Shown in pieces: positions 1 through 7,889 of a stretch of DNA of 64,000 nt (position 1 is the stretch's first letter; each line of letters opens with the position of its first letter). A model generated the notes under the pieces. That model worked only from the letters and a program-made list of their open reading frames with translations, searched no databases and was not told the origin of the DNA. This stretch comes from Thiothrix nivea DSM 5205 (GTDB taxonomy: Bacteria > Pseudomonadota > Gammaproteobacteria > Thiotrichales > Thiotrichaceae), in contig NZ_JH651384.1 of the NCBI RefSeq assembly GCF_000260135.1, forward strand, positions 3,252,001 through 3,316,000. Direction: 5' to 3'. The translations under genes were made by a program, and so were the position numbers.

Positions 1-345
1 GTATTCTTCTGCGCGGCGGGCGATGGAGCGCGGGTCACGCTCGTAGCCTTCCATGGTGGCAGGCTCGATAATGTCGCAGGTGATGTTCATGGTCACATCC
101 TGGAAGAATGGATCCATGGTGGCGGTGTTTGCATCCGGCATCAGGATCATGTCGGATTCGTTGATGCCTTTCCAGCCGGCGATGGAGGAGCCGTCAAACA
201 TTTTACCTTCAGTGAAAATGTCTTCGCCGAATTCGCTGACAGGAACGGTTACGTGCTGTTCCTTGCCCTTGGTGTCAGTGAAACGGAAGTCGACGTATTT
301 TACGTCATTGTCTTTGATCATATTGAAAACGTCTTGTGCAGACAT
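1..345 (-). CDS. glnA: Glutamine synthetase type I, N-terminal part (runs off window)
   Basis: Makes glutamine from glutamate, ammonia and ATP in the cytoplasm. The visible 115 residues begin [14 protein letters not shown] and include the conserved beta-grasp region with FDGSSIAGW and the ESDM segment, typical of GlnA N-termini. The start codon is preceded by a good ribosome site (GGAGG, read on the minus strand at about 351-355). The gene continues beyond base 1. It lies downstream of the type III synthetase gene on the same strand, separated by a strong hairpin, so the two are probably separate units. No sigma-54 promoter was seen in the 127 bp between them. Confidence 0.96.
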   Translation of the reverse strand, partial: MSAQDVFNMIKDNDVKYVDFRFTDTKGKEQHVTVPVSEFGEDIFTEGKMFDGSSIAGWKGINESDMILMPDANTATMDPFFQDVTMNITCDIIEPATMEGYERDPRSIARRAEEY

Positions 346-435
346 TGCTGGCCTCCAAATGAGTGTAAGAACTAAAAATAGGCTTAGGGTCGATGCAGCA
401 TGTTACGCAGAGTCGCAGAATCTGTAAATGGCCAA

Positions 436-463
436 GCAGGGGCGAACTAGTGTTCACCCCTGC
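436..463 (-). terminator. Hairpin between glnN and glnA
   Basis: An inverted repeat with 12-base arms (GCAGGGGCGAAC and GTTCACCCCTGC, one mismatch) and a TAGT loop lies ten bases beyond the glnN stop codon. There is no clear U-tract on the minus strand. It may act as a terminator or as a processing/stability element separating the two glutamine synthetase genes. Confidence 0.55.
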
Positions 464-472
464 CAGTAGGCT

Positions 473-2647
473 TTATTTGATGAATAGCATTTCGCTGTAT
501 TTGGGCAGAGGCCACATCTCATCAGCAACCAGGGTTTCGAGTGTGTCAGCGTGTGCCCGTACTTCGTTCATTAAGCCGCGCACGGTGTCTGCCAAGAACG
601 CCATGTGCTCTTGTACGTTAGCAAAATCATGTTTGGCGCGGGCTTCACCCAGTTTGCCAACTGCGGCCATCATCGCATTGGCTTCTGTTGCCACCGATTG
701 CGCCACGCTGTTATCCAGGGAGATGCCCAGATCCTGCAAGTTGCCGGTGGTTGCGGACAGTTCGGAGAGGTAAGTCACCGCTGCCGGGTAGATCATGGTA
801 GTTGCCATGTTGACGACCAGCTTGGCTTCTACGTCAATGCTGTTGATGTATTGTTCCGCATAGACTTCAAAGCGGCTGTGCAGCTCGACCGGCGTCAGGA
901 CGCCAGTGCGCTCGAACAGGCCGGCAATTTCCGGGCTTAACAGTTCAGGCAATGCGTCGGCAGAGGTTGGCAGGTTTTTCAGGCCGCGCTCTTCGACAGC
1001 GGCTTTGTGCCATTCTGGCGAATAACCGTTGCCGCCGAAGACAACATTGCCGTGCTGTTCCATCACCACTTTCAAGACTGCCAGGGTGGCGGTAGCAACG
1101 TCTTTGCCGCTCTTGAGTTCAGCTTCCAGCTTGTCGGCAATCCAGTCCAGGGAATCTGCCAGCATGGTGTTCATGGCGATCAGCGGGCCGGATACGGATT
1201 GTGAAGAGCCAACGGCGCGGAACTCGAAGCGGTTGCCGGTGAATGCGAACGGGGAAGTGCGGTTACGGTCGCCGGGGTCGCGCTCAAAGTGCAGGATTTG
1301 GGATAACCCCAGATCCATCTTGCCACCTTTTTCAGTCTTGAGGATTTTGCCTGCCTTGATGTCATTGAAGACTTTTTCGAGCTGGTCGCCGAGGTAAACC
1401 GACAGGATCGCTGGAGGTGCTTCATTCGCCCCCAGGCGGTGGTCGTTAGAGGCGGACGCGATAACGGCACGCAGCAGTGGGCCAAATTGGTGCACGCCAC
1501 GGATAACCGCACCGCAGAATGCCAGGAAGTGCAGGTTTTCTTCCGGCGTATGGCCGGGGTCAAGCAGATTGCCCTGGGTGCTGTTGCCGACAGACCAATT
1601 GACGTGTTTGCCGGAACCGTTGACGCCCGCGAACGGCTTTTCATGCAACATGCACAGGAAACCGTGGGCTTTGGCGGTCATTTTCATCACGGTCATCAGC
1701 AATTGCTGGTGATCGGCGGCGACGTTGGCGGATTCAAAGTAAGGGGCAACTTCAAACTGGCCAGGCGCCACTTCGTTGTGGTGCGTTTTGGCCGGAATGC
1801 CGAGGCGGTAGAGCTTGTCTTCGAGGTCTTGCATGAAAACTTGCACGCGCTCGGGGATTGCGCCGAAGTAATGGTCGTCGAATTGCTGGCCTTTGGCAGG
1901 TGGCGCGCCAAACAGGGTGCGGCCAGCCAGCAGGATGTCGGGGCGGGCGGTGGCGAAGGTTTCGTCGATCAGGAAGTATTCCTGTTCCGCGCCGCAGCTG
2001 GAGTTGAGGGTGGCGACCTCGGTTTCGCCCATCAGCTTCAGCACGCGCTGGGCAGCCTTGTTCATGGCTGCGTTGGAGCGCAGCAGGGGGATTTTTTTGT
2101 CAAGCGCTTCGCCCGTCCAGGACAGGAACACGCACGGGATCATCAGGGTTGCGCCATTGGGCGTGTGCATGATGTAGGCAGGGCTGGTTGGATCCCACGC
2201 GGTATAACCGCGCGCTGCATTGGTCATGCGCAGGCTGCCGTTCGGGAAAGAGGAACCGTCCGGTTCGCCCTTGATCAGCAGGCTGCCGCTGAAGTCAGTG
2301 ATGGCATTGCCTTCCGGGCTGGTGATGATGAAGCCATCATGCTTTTCAGCCGTGGCATTGGTCATCGGGTAGAAGATATGCGAGAAGAATTTCGCGCCTT
2401 TGGCCATCGCCCATTCTTTCATGGCAGCAGCCACGACATCCGCCGTTGCCGGGTCGAGAGGTTCGCCAGTCTGGAAAGTTTTCTTCATGGACTTGAAAGC
2501 GGTTTTGGAGAGCTTTTCTTCCATGGTGGCCAGGTTGAAGACATCACAGGCCCAAATGGTGTTGAGTGGATCTGTTTTACCAAGATCCATTGGGGAACGT
2601 TGATTGATGGTATGGATTGCCTGGGAACGCGCCAGATTGCTGCTCAT
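473..2647 (-). CDS. glnN: Glutamine synthetase type III
   Basis: A 724-residue protein of the size and composition of the large type III glutamine synthetases. Recognisable segments include the GSIII N-terminal region (IWACDVFNLATMEEKLSK), the glutamate-binding segment HNEVAPGQFEVAP and the NGSGKHVNWS motif. It does the same reaction as GlnA but is an unrelated-size hexamer or dodecamer subunit. A consensus sigma-54 promoter lies 82-96 bp upstream and an NtrC-like palindrome further up, so expression under nitrogen limitation is likely (inference). Having GSI and GSIII side by side suggests a standby enzyme for low ammonium. Confidence 0.93.
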   Translation of the reverse strand: MSSNLARSQAIHTINQRSPMDLGKTDPLNTIWACDVFNLATMEEKLSKTAFKSMKKTFQTGEPLDPATADVVAAAMKEWAMAKGAKFFSHIFYPMTNATAEKHDGFIITSPEGNAITDFSGSLLIKGEPDGSSFPNGSLRMTNAARGYTAWDPTSPAYIMHTPNGATLMIPCVFLSWTGEALDKKIPLLRSNAAMNKAAQRVLKLMGETEVATLNSSCGAEQEYFLIDETFATARPDILLAGRTLFGAPPAKGQQFDDHYFGAIPERVQVFMQDLEDKLYRLGIPAKTHHNEVAPGQFEVAPYFESANVAADHQQLLMTVMKMTAKAHGFLCMLHEKPFAGVNGSGKHVNWSVGNSTQGNLLDPGHTPEENLHFLAFCGAVIRGVHQFGPLLRAVIASASNDHRLGANEAPPAILSVYLGDQLEKVFNDIKAGKILKTEKGGKMDLGLSQILHFERDPGDRNRTSPFAFTGNRFEFRAVGSSQSVSGPLIAMNTMLADSLDWIADKLEAELKSGKDVATATLAVLKVVMEQHGNVVFGGNGYSPEWHKAAVEERGLKNLPTSADALPELLSPEIAGLFERTGVLTPVELHSRFEVYAEQYINSIDVEAKLVVNMATTMIYPAAVTYLSELSATTGNLQDLGISLDNSVAQSVATEANAMMAAVGKLGEARAKHDFANVQEHMAFLADTVRGLMNEVRAHADTLETLVADEMWPLPKYSEMLFIK

Positions 2648-2728
2648 CTATTAACCTCATGATATTCATTAAAAGCAGAAGTCGGCGGCGCACTATGCCA
2701 ATACGCAGCCGCAACAGAGTGAAAAGAA

Positions 2729-2743
2729 GCAATTTATGTGCCA
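2729..2743 (-). promoter_or_regulatory. Sigma-54 promoter of glnN
   Basis: Read on the minus strand the site is TGGCAC-ATAAA-TTGC followed by T, a full match to the -24/-12 consensus TGGCAC-N5-TTGC(A/T). It points at glnN and would give a leader of roughly 70 bases before the glnN start at 2647. Confidence 0.8.
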
Positions 2744-2834
2744 TCCTGGGCGATTAGATAGCCGCTTGAGATGCCCGCTGATTGAAAGGGATTGTTATCA
2801 GAAGGAGGCCAGCAACGCCCTACAGCAGAGCGTT

Positions 2835-4028
2835 TTAGATACTTTGGGCACTAACTTTGTGCATAAAGTTTATCTGCTGAATACATGTGATGGTTTTGCA
2901 GGCATTTTCAAAGTGTATGAGTGCTGCGCTGGGTGGTGCGCTGTCCAGGATGATTTCAAGCTGGATTTTACCTGCGATGTAATGCAGGTCGATGTCACGA
3001 ATGTGTGGCCAGAGGCTGGCTGTGCCGGGAACCGCTTCCAGCGCATCCAGTAGCTCCTTGCGGGATGGCAGGTTTTGGCAGGGGTGGGCGGTTTCATCAT
3101 CTTCGGGGTCGATGTGGATGATGACATCTTTAATGTCGGGAAAACGCTTGCGCAGGCGGTACATTACCTGATCGCTGATGAAATGGCCTTCCGAGACGCT
3201 GATGCGCCCGTTGACCTGCAAATGCGCGTCGGCCAGCACGTGCCCGCCCATGCGCCGGGTGCGTAGCAGGTGGACGTTTTCCACGCCCTCGATTTCGGCG
3301 ATGAAGTCGTGGATTTCCTGCACCTCTTCCGGCGCGAGGCCGGTGTCAACCAGTTCGCTGGTGCTTTCCATGATCAATTGCCCGGCCATGTACAGGATCA
3401 TCACGGCCACCACCATGGCTGCTAACGGGTCTAGCCAGGGGAAGCCGAATTGCGCGCCTGCAATGCCTACCAGTACCACGACGGAAGAAATCGCATCCGA
3501 GCGGTGATGCCACGCATTGGCTTTCAGCATGGGGGAGTGGATGCGTTTGGCTGTATGCATGGTGTAATGGTAAAGCGCTTCCTTGCCGATAATGGCGATG
3601 GCGGCAAAGGCGATGGCGATCGCCTGGGGTATGGGTAGGGGTGCGCCAGAAAATAGCCTGCCCCATGCCTGGAGGAAAATGGCGACTGCCACGCCCGCCA
3701 GCATCAGGCCCAGGATAACGGTTGCCAGCGTTTCAATACGCCCATGCCCGTAAGGATGGTTGTCATCCGCTTCCTGATGGGCGAGATGTGAAGCCAGCAG
3801 TACCACGAAATCACTGGCGAGATCCGAGAGTGAGTGGAAACCATCCGCAATCAGGGCTTGTGACTGGGTAAGGAAGCCACCGGCAATTTGCGCCAGTGAT
3901 AGCACGGTATTGAGGGCTGCGCCTACCAGCGTTACCTTGCGGGTTGCTGCCTGGCGTTCTTCGCGGCTGATACGGGGTGTTTCCGGCAGTGTTTCGATGT
4001 GGTGTGTGTGATGATGGTGGGCGCTCAT
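2835..4028 (-). CDS. Cation diffusion facilitator (divalent metal efflux)
   Basis: A 397-residue inner-membrane transporter that would export Zn, Fe or similar divalent ions by proton exchange. The N-terminus is His-rich (HHHHTHH). Six membrane segments follow, with the metal-site motifs ADGFHSLSD in the second helix and HHRSD in the fifth. A cytoplasmic ferredoxin-like domain (about 210-300) follows, then about 95 extra residues that resemble a second such domain (IRDIDLHYIAGKIQLEI), longer than the common FieF length of about 300. The start overlaps the thrB-tusA stop by 4 bp, so the two are translationally coupled. Confidence 0.9.
   Translation of the reverse strand: MSAHHHHTHHIETLPETPRISREERQAATRKVTLVGAALNTVLSLAQIAGGFLTQSQALIADGFHSLSDLASDFVVLLASHLAHQEADDNHPYGHGRIETLATVILGLMLAGVAVAIFLQAWGRLFSGAPLPIPQAIAIAFAAIAIIGKEALYHYTMHTAKRIHSPMLKANAWHHRSDAISSVVVLVGIAGAQFGFPWLDPLAAMVVAVMILYMAGQLIMESTSELVDTGLAPEEVQEIHDFIAEIEGVENVHLLRTRRMGGHVLADAHLQVNGRISVSEGHFISDQVMYRLRKRFPDIKDVIIHIDPEDDETAHPCQNLPSRKELLDALEAVPGTASLWPHIRDIDLHYIAGKIQLEIILDSAPPSAALIHFENACKTITCIQQINFMHKVSAQSI
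2847..2863. promoter_or_regulatory. NtrC-like enhancer site
   Basis: GGCAC-N7-GTGCA differs by one base from the NtrC palindrome TGCAC-N7-GTGCA. It lies about 105 bp upstream of the sigma-54 promoter, a normal enhancer distance, but inside the last codons of the neighbouring cation efflux gene. Site identity is inferred from the match and its position. Confidence 0.5.
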
Positions 4029-5191
4029 TCCACGTTTCCTGTTTGCAGCACAATGGTGTGTTCACGGCCTTCGCTGCGGGTTTCCAGCACGCGATGGCCG
4101 TGGATACGCGCCCAGGCAGGGATGTCATGCAACGCGCCGGGGTCAGTGCAGACAGCAGTGACCGTGACGCCCGCAGGCAGGTTTTCCACGGCTTCCTGCA
4201 CGCGGATGACGGGCAGCGGGCACAACAGGCGGCGGGCATCCAGCATGATGTTTGCCGGGAGGGCCTGGTCTTCTGCGATGCGGTGCAGCAATTTGTCGCG
4301 GAATTCGGTCGGGTCTTTTTGCAAGATCATGTCTCCGTCACGCGGGTTCAAAACGGCGTCAAGCCGCGATAGCCAGAAGCGCAGGGCAGCGGCGCGCAGG
4401 GTGGCTTGCCAGTAGTGCTGCTCGACAGGCTCCCACGGGCGCACAGCCTGGTAAGCGCTGATGAGCGCCTGCAAGCGGGGAATGGCTAACGAACCATCCG
4501 GCTGGCAGCACCAGTCATTCACGACTACGGCCAGATCGTACAGCCAACTGCCGTTACAGGCAAAATACAGGTCGAGGATGCCGCTAAGTTGACCACCGTT
4601 GAACAATACATTGTCGCGGAACAGGTCGGCGTGGGTGATGCCTGTAGGCAGTTGGCCGAACGGGATGGTTTGCTGGTGGTTGAGTTCGGTGCGCAGCAGT
4701 TCTGCTTCGTCGCCAGCAAGCTGCGCCAGCACCTTGTTCCCCATCGCCATCCGCCACTCATGTCCCCGGTTTTGTGCGCGGTACAGCGGAAAACGCTGCC
4801 CACTGACGTGCATCTGCGCCAGTATTGTACCCAGCGCAGCGCACTGTTCCGGCGTAGGTGTTTCCAGATGGCTACCCGGTAAGCGCGCCACCAAGGCGGC
4901 AGGTTTGCCTTTCAGTGTGGCAAGCATACTGCCATCGTGCTGGTGTTGTGGGCAGGCAACTGGAATGCCCGCATCCGCCCAATGCTGCATCAGCGCCAGG
5001 AAATATTCGAGGTCTTCAGGGGAGTGCTGCTCAAACAGGGTGAGGACAAACGCCCCACCCGTGGTGGTCACGAAGTAATTGGTGTTTTCGACGCCTGCCT
5101 CAATGCCCGCGAAACCAAACAATTCGCCAACAGGATATTGGCGTAGGAATTCGGCAAGTTCTTCAGCACTGACAGGGGTATAAACCGACAT
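4025..5191 (-). CDS. thrB: Homoserine kinase fused to a TusA-like sulfur carrier domain
   Basis: Residues 1 to about 312 are an APH-fold ThrB (GVENTNYFV near 33-41, catalytic loop HADLFRDN at 187-194), which phosphorylates homoserine in threonine synthesis. Residues 315-385 form an extra TusA/SirA-type domain with the signature Cys in CPLP (Cys324). TusA proteins carry persulfide sulfur for tRNA thiolation or Dsr-type sulfur oxidation. The fusion is in one uninterrupted frame. It sits between DUF2782 and the cation efflux gene; thrB next to DUF2782 is a common gammaproteobacterial order. Why a sulfur carrier is joined to ThrB is unknown to me. Confidence 0.88.
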   Translation of the reverse strand: MSVYTPVSAEELAEFLRQYPVGELFGFAGIEAGVENTNYFVTTTGGAFVLTLFEQHSPEDLEYFLALMQHWADAGIPVACPQHQHDGSMLATLKGKPAALVARLPGSHLETPTPEQCAALGTILAQMHVSGQRFPLYRAQNRGHEWRMAMGNKVLAQLAGDEAELLRTELNHQQTIPFGQLPTGITHADLFRDNVLFNGGQLSGILDLYFACNGSWLYDLAVVVNDWCCQPDGSLAIPRLQALISAYQAVRPWEPVEQHYWQATLRAAALRFWLSRLDAVLNPRDGDMILQKDPTEFRDKLLHRIAEDQALPANIMLDARRLLCPLPVIRVQEAVENLPAGVTVTAVCTDPGALHDIPAWARIHGHRVLETRSEGREHTIVLQTGNVE

Positions 5192-5195
5192 TGGT

Positions 5196-5495
5196 TTACC
5201 AGGAAAACAGGTTCCAGCTGGGGATCATCATGTCGTTGTCCTGATGCGCATTCTGGCTTGTGCCCTGGGAAGCGGTGGAATCGACCAGGTTATAGCCTTC
5301 CGCGCTGCCGGTGGGCACATAGCGGATTTCGCTGCGCATGGCTGGCACACGTTCTTCCTCGATAACGCCCTGGCTGCCTTCGATGCGGATGGTTTCGACT
5401 TTCAGTTTGCCGCTGGGGCTGGCGTCGTCTTCTGCCCAGGCATGGCTGGCAGTCAGCATCGTCAGGCCCATTGTCAGCAGGATAATCTTTGTCAT
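5196..5495 (-). CDS. DUF2782 small exported protein
   Basis: A 99-residue protein with a Sec signal peptide (MTKIILLTMGLTMLTASHAWA) and a charged mature part with the segment TIRIEGSQGVIEEERVPAMR typical of the DUF2782 family. Members are usually encoded beside thrB, as here. Function unknown; periplasmic location is inferred from the signal peptide. It is separated by 4 bp from thrB-tusA and 2 bp from the LOG gene, so it is part of one operon. Confidence 0.8.
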   Translation of the reverse strand: MTKIILLTMGLTMLTASHAWAEDDASPSGKLKVETIRIEGSQGVIEEERVPAMRSEIRYVPTGSAEGYNLVDSTASQGTSQNAHQDNDMMIPSWNLFSW

Positions 5496-5497
5496 TG

Positions 5498-6223
5498 TTA
5501 TAACTCCATGAATTTGGAACGCTCTTCTGCGGATGGGCCGGAGATGGCGCGTTCGTAGTAGGCGAAAATGTGTCCGACGATGGCGTCCGCTTCATCCAGC
5601 ATGACGAACAGATCCAAGTCTTTGGGCGAGATTGTACCCTGTTTTACCAGCGTATTCCTGAACCATTCCACCAGCCCTTCCCAGAAAGGTGAGTGCACCA
5701 GAATGATGGGGATGCGGCGGGTTTTGGCGGTTTGCACCAAGGTGAGGATTTCCGCCAGTTCGTCCAGCGTGCCGAAGCCGCCGGGCATCACTACGTAGGC
5801 CGAGGCGTGTTTCACAAACATGACCTTGCGGGAGAAGAAATGGCGGAAATACAGGGAAATGTCCTGGTAGGCATTGCCGTGTTGCTCGTGCGGTAACTGG
5901 ATGTTGAGGCCGATACTGGGCGATTTGCCTTGTTGCGCGCCTTTGTTGGCAGCCTCCATCAGGCCCGGGCCACCGCCGCTGACCACTGCGAAACCGGCAT
6001 TTGAGAGTTTGTGGGCGATGTCTTCGGTTAACCGGTACAGTGGGTCGTCTGGCTTGGTGCGGGCGGAGCCGAAGATACTGACGGAGGGGCGGAGGTGGGC
6101 AAGCCGTTCAAAGCCATCCACGAATTCGCCCATGATCTGGAAAATTTTCCAGCTTTCACGGGTCAGTTCCTCGTCACTGATCGGTAGCAGGACGGGGTGG
6201 TTGGCGCGGGTTTTATCATCCAT
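5498..6223 (-). CDS. LOG-family nucleotide phosphoribohydrolase-like protein
   Basis: A 241-residue Rossmann-fold protein of the TIGR00730/LOG group. It has GGGPGLMEAANKGA and the family signature PGGFGTLDE. Plant and some bacterial members cleave cytokinin or purine nucleoside monophosphates to base and ribose 5-phosphate; the bacterial substrate here is not predictable. It is the first gene of the LOG-DUF2782-thrB/tusA-CDF operon. Confidence 0.88.
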   Translation of the reverse strand: MDDKTRANHPVLLPISDEELTRESWKIFQIMGEFVDGFERLAHLRPSVSIFGSARTKPDDPLYRLTEDIAHKLSNAGFAVVSGGGPGLMEAANKGAQQGKSPSIGLNIQLPHEQHGNAYQDISLYFRHFFSRKVMFVKHASAYVVMPGGFGTLDELAEILTLVQTAKTRRIPIILVHSPFWEGLVEWFRNTLVKQGTISPKDLDLFVMLDEADAIVGHIFAYYERAISGPSAEERSKFMEL

Positions 6224-6259
6224 GGCGGGTTCCTGTTGTTATTATAAAAAACGTGCCGG

Positions 6260-6496
6260 TCAGCTGGTTTCGGCGGGTGTTTTGGCGCGGATCGTGAGGG
6301 CATGTAGCTGGCCGGAAGTAATGGCTGCGTTTAGGGCAGCATACACCAGTTGGTGGCGCTTGAGGGTGTTCAGCCCTTCAAACGCCGCACTGATGACATC
6401 AGCTTCGTACTTGTAGCCATCGCCGCTGATGCTGACTTGCGCATCCGGGATATGGCTTTGGATCATGGCGGCCACGCCATCGTTACTGATACTCAT
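6260..6496 (-). CDS. ibaG: BolA/IbaG family protein
   Basis: A 78-residue BolA-fold protein with the conserved VSISGDGYKY and RAKTPAE segments, closest in pattern to IbaG (YrbA). Such proteins pair with monothiol glutaredoxins in iron-sulfur handling. An ATG seven codons further upstream is in frame, but the chosen start has a GGAG ribosome site at good spacing, and the extra residues are not family-like. It is divergent from the cyclic-nucleotide-binding gene. Confidence 0.85.
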   Translation of the reverse strand: MSISNDGVAAMIQSHIPDAQVSISGDGYKYEADVISAAFEGLNTLKRHQLVYAALNAAITSGQLHALTIRAKTPAETS

Positions 6497-6565
6497 GAAT
6501 GTCTCCGGGTAATACAAAGCAGGGGATTATACTATGTGTTTGCCGACAGCGCTTATTTTAGCGCG

Positions 6566-6571
6566 TATAAT
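6566..6571 (+). promoter_or_regulatory. Candidate -10 box upstream of the cNMP-binding gene
   Basis: A perfect TATAAT lies 33 bp before the start codon at 6604. No convincing -35 hexamer is visible at 16-18 bp (best is TTGCCG at 21 bp), so only the -10 is claimed. Confidence 0.45.
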
Positions 6572-6603
6572 GTCAGCATTCGAGATCATGAGGACTTAAG
6601 ACA

Positions 6604-7098
6604 ATGCAAAACGTGAATGCCCATTTATTGGAACAGGTCAAGGATACCTGCCAGGAGTTCTGCGCTGCCCTGACGGATGACGAGGTTTCCAAGTTTGTCC
6701 GCTATACCCGAGTCCGGGAATTGGGGGCGCAAGAAGTGGTGGCGGACATCGGCGAAATCAGCGACCGTTTCTATTTGGTGATTGGTGGGGCAGTCAAACT
6801 GCTGCAAGTGGATGGTGAGCGTGAATTTGAGGTGGGTTCCATCGAGCCGGGCAGCTTGGTGGGCGAAATGTCTTTCTTTGACCGTCAGCCACGTACCGTG
6901 CGGCTGCGGGCGCGGCGCAGTGGTGTGCGCCTGCTGGAAATCAACCGGCAGATGTACAACCGTATCCGCATTGAAGAGCCGTATATTGCGACCAACCTGC
7001 TGGAGTTCGTGATCCGCAGCCTGGATTTCCTTATCCGCAATTTGAGCGATGAAAACGCCAAGCTGCACAAGCAGGTGACAGGGCTGGGTTACCGCTGA
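6604..7098 (+). CDS. Cyclic nucleotide-binding domain protein without DNA-binding domain
   Basis: A 164-residue protein with a Crp-type cNMP-binding fold. The phosphate-binding cassette is recognisable as GSLVGEMSFFDRQPRTVRL, with the conserved Glu and Arg kept. The C-terminal helix (NLLEFVIRSLDFLIRNLSDENAKL) resembles a dimerisation helix, but no helix-turn-helix follows. It may bind cAMP, cGMP or cyclic di-nucleotides and act through a partner. It lies 95 bp before sctK on the same strand; a link to the secretion system is possible but unproven. Confidence 0.8.
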   Translation: MQNVNAHLLEQVKDTCQEFCAALTDDEVSKFVRYTRVRELGAQEVVADIGEISDRFYLVIGGAVKLLQVDGEREFEVGSIEPGSLVGEMSFFDRQPRTVRLRARRSGVRLLEINRQMYNRIRIEEPYIATNLLEFVIRSLDFLIRNLSDENAKLHKQVTGLGYR

Positions 7099-7193
7099 TT
7101 CAGGCAAGCTGGCAGCTTTGTCAGGAAACGCCTGCCCATCCTGAAACGAGGTGGGCAATATCGTCAGCATGATCCAACGCATGTACTGACACA

Positions 7194-7889
7194 ATGAATA
7201 CTTCCAACCATTTTAATATTTCAGAAGAACTGACACAGGCCGTCTGGCGCTTCAATTTCCGGCCTGATTCCTACCTGCATCCCAGCTGGTTCAATACCAT
7301 GCCGGAGGGGGGGGTTCTGCAAGGCTTGTTCTCGCAACACCATGGTGAAAGCCGTCTGGTACGGCACATGATGGAACGGCTGGGCTTACAGGACAGCGTA
7401 TTTTTCGATTTCAGCAAGCCATTATCGCGCTTGGCGCTGTGGCGCGGGCAGGAACTTGAGCAACTGGTGCTGTATCTGGGGGCTGTTTTCCATTTCAAAA
7501 TCCTGCGGCGGGTCGTGACCCGTGATGACATTACGCGCATTCAGGGCGTACTGGGGGATGACCTTTACCGTTTCCTGCAACAGCGGGCACCGGTGCTGAC
7601 CCACAATGTGACGGTGGAAATTGGTTTCCCTGAGCACATGGGTCTGAAGAAACGCTTTGCATTGGCGGGGATGTTATGCCTGCACGCCGCTTTCGCGGGG
7701 TATCCGCCCGCCTTCTGGAAGCGGGTTATCTACAAATTGAACCGGGAATGGTACGTGCTGTGGAAACGTCATGCCAAACGTGGGCGCGAACTGGATGCCT
7801 TGGCGTCCGAATGCGCAGTCCTGGTGCAAAAAGTAGCGATTGAAATCAAGATGGGGGTTAGCCGCGATGGCAAGATTCTTTTCAATTAA
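7194..7889 (+). CDS. sctK: T3SS sorting platform protein SctK (YscK family)
   Basis: A 231-residue protein with the YscK-like opening FNFRPDSYLHPSW and the helical C-terminal half of that family. SctK is the cytoplasmic adaptor linking SctD to the SctQ-SctL-SctN sorting platform. The next gene, sctL, overlaps its end by 23 bp, which is the usual K-L order. No strong ribosome site precedes the ATG at 7194. Confidence 0.78.
   Translation: MNTSNHFNISEELTQAVWRFNFRPDSYLHPSWFNTMPEGGVLQGLFSQHHGESRLVRHMMERLGLQDSVFFDFSKPLSRLALWRGQELEQLVLYLGAVFHFKILRRVVTRDDITRIQGVLGDDLYRFLQQRAPVLTHNVTVEIGFPEHMGLKKRFALAGMLCLHAAFAGYPPAFWKRVIYKLNREWYVLWKRHAKRGRELDALASECAVLVQKVAIEIKMGVSRDGKILFN

Noticed and set aside
1439-2662. 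Long open frame (407 codons) antisense to glnN
   Set aside because: It mirrors the codon pattern of a well-conserved glutamine synthetase on the other strand, has no ribosome site and matches no family I know.
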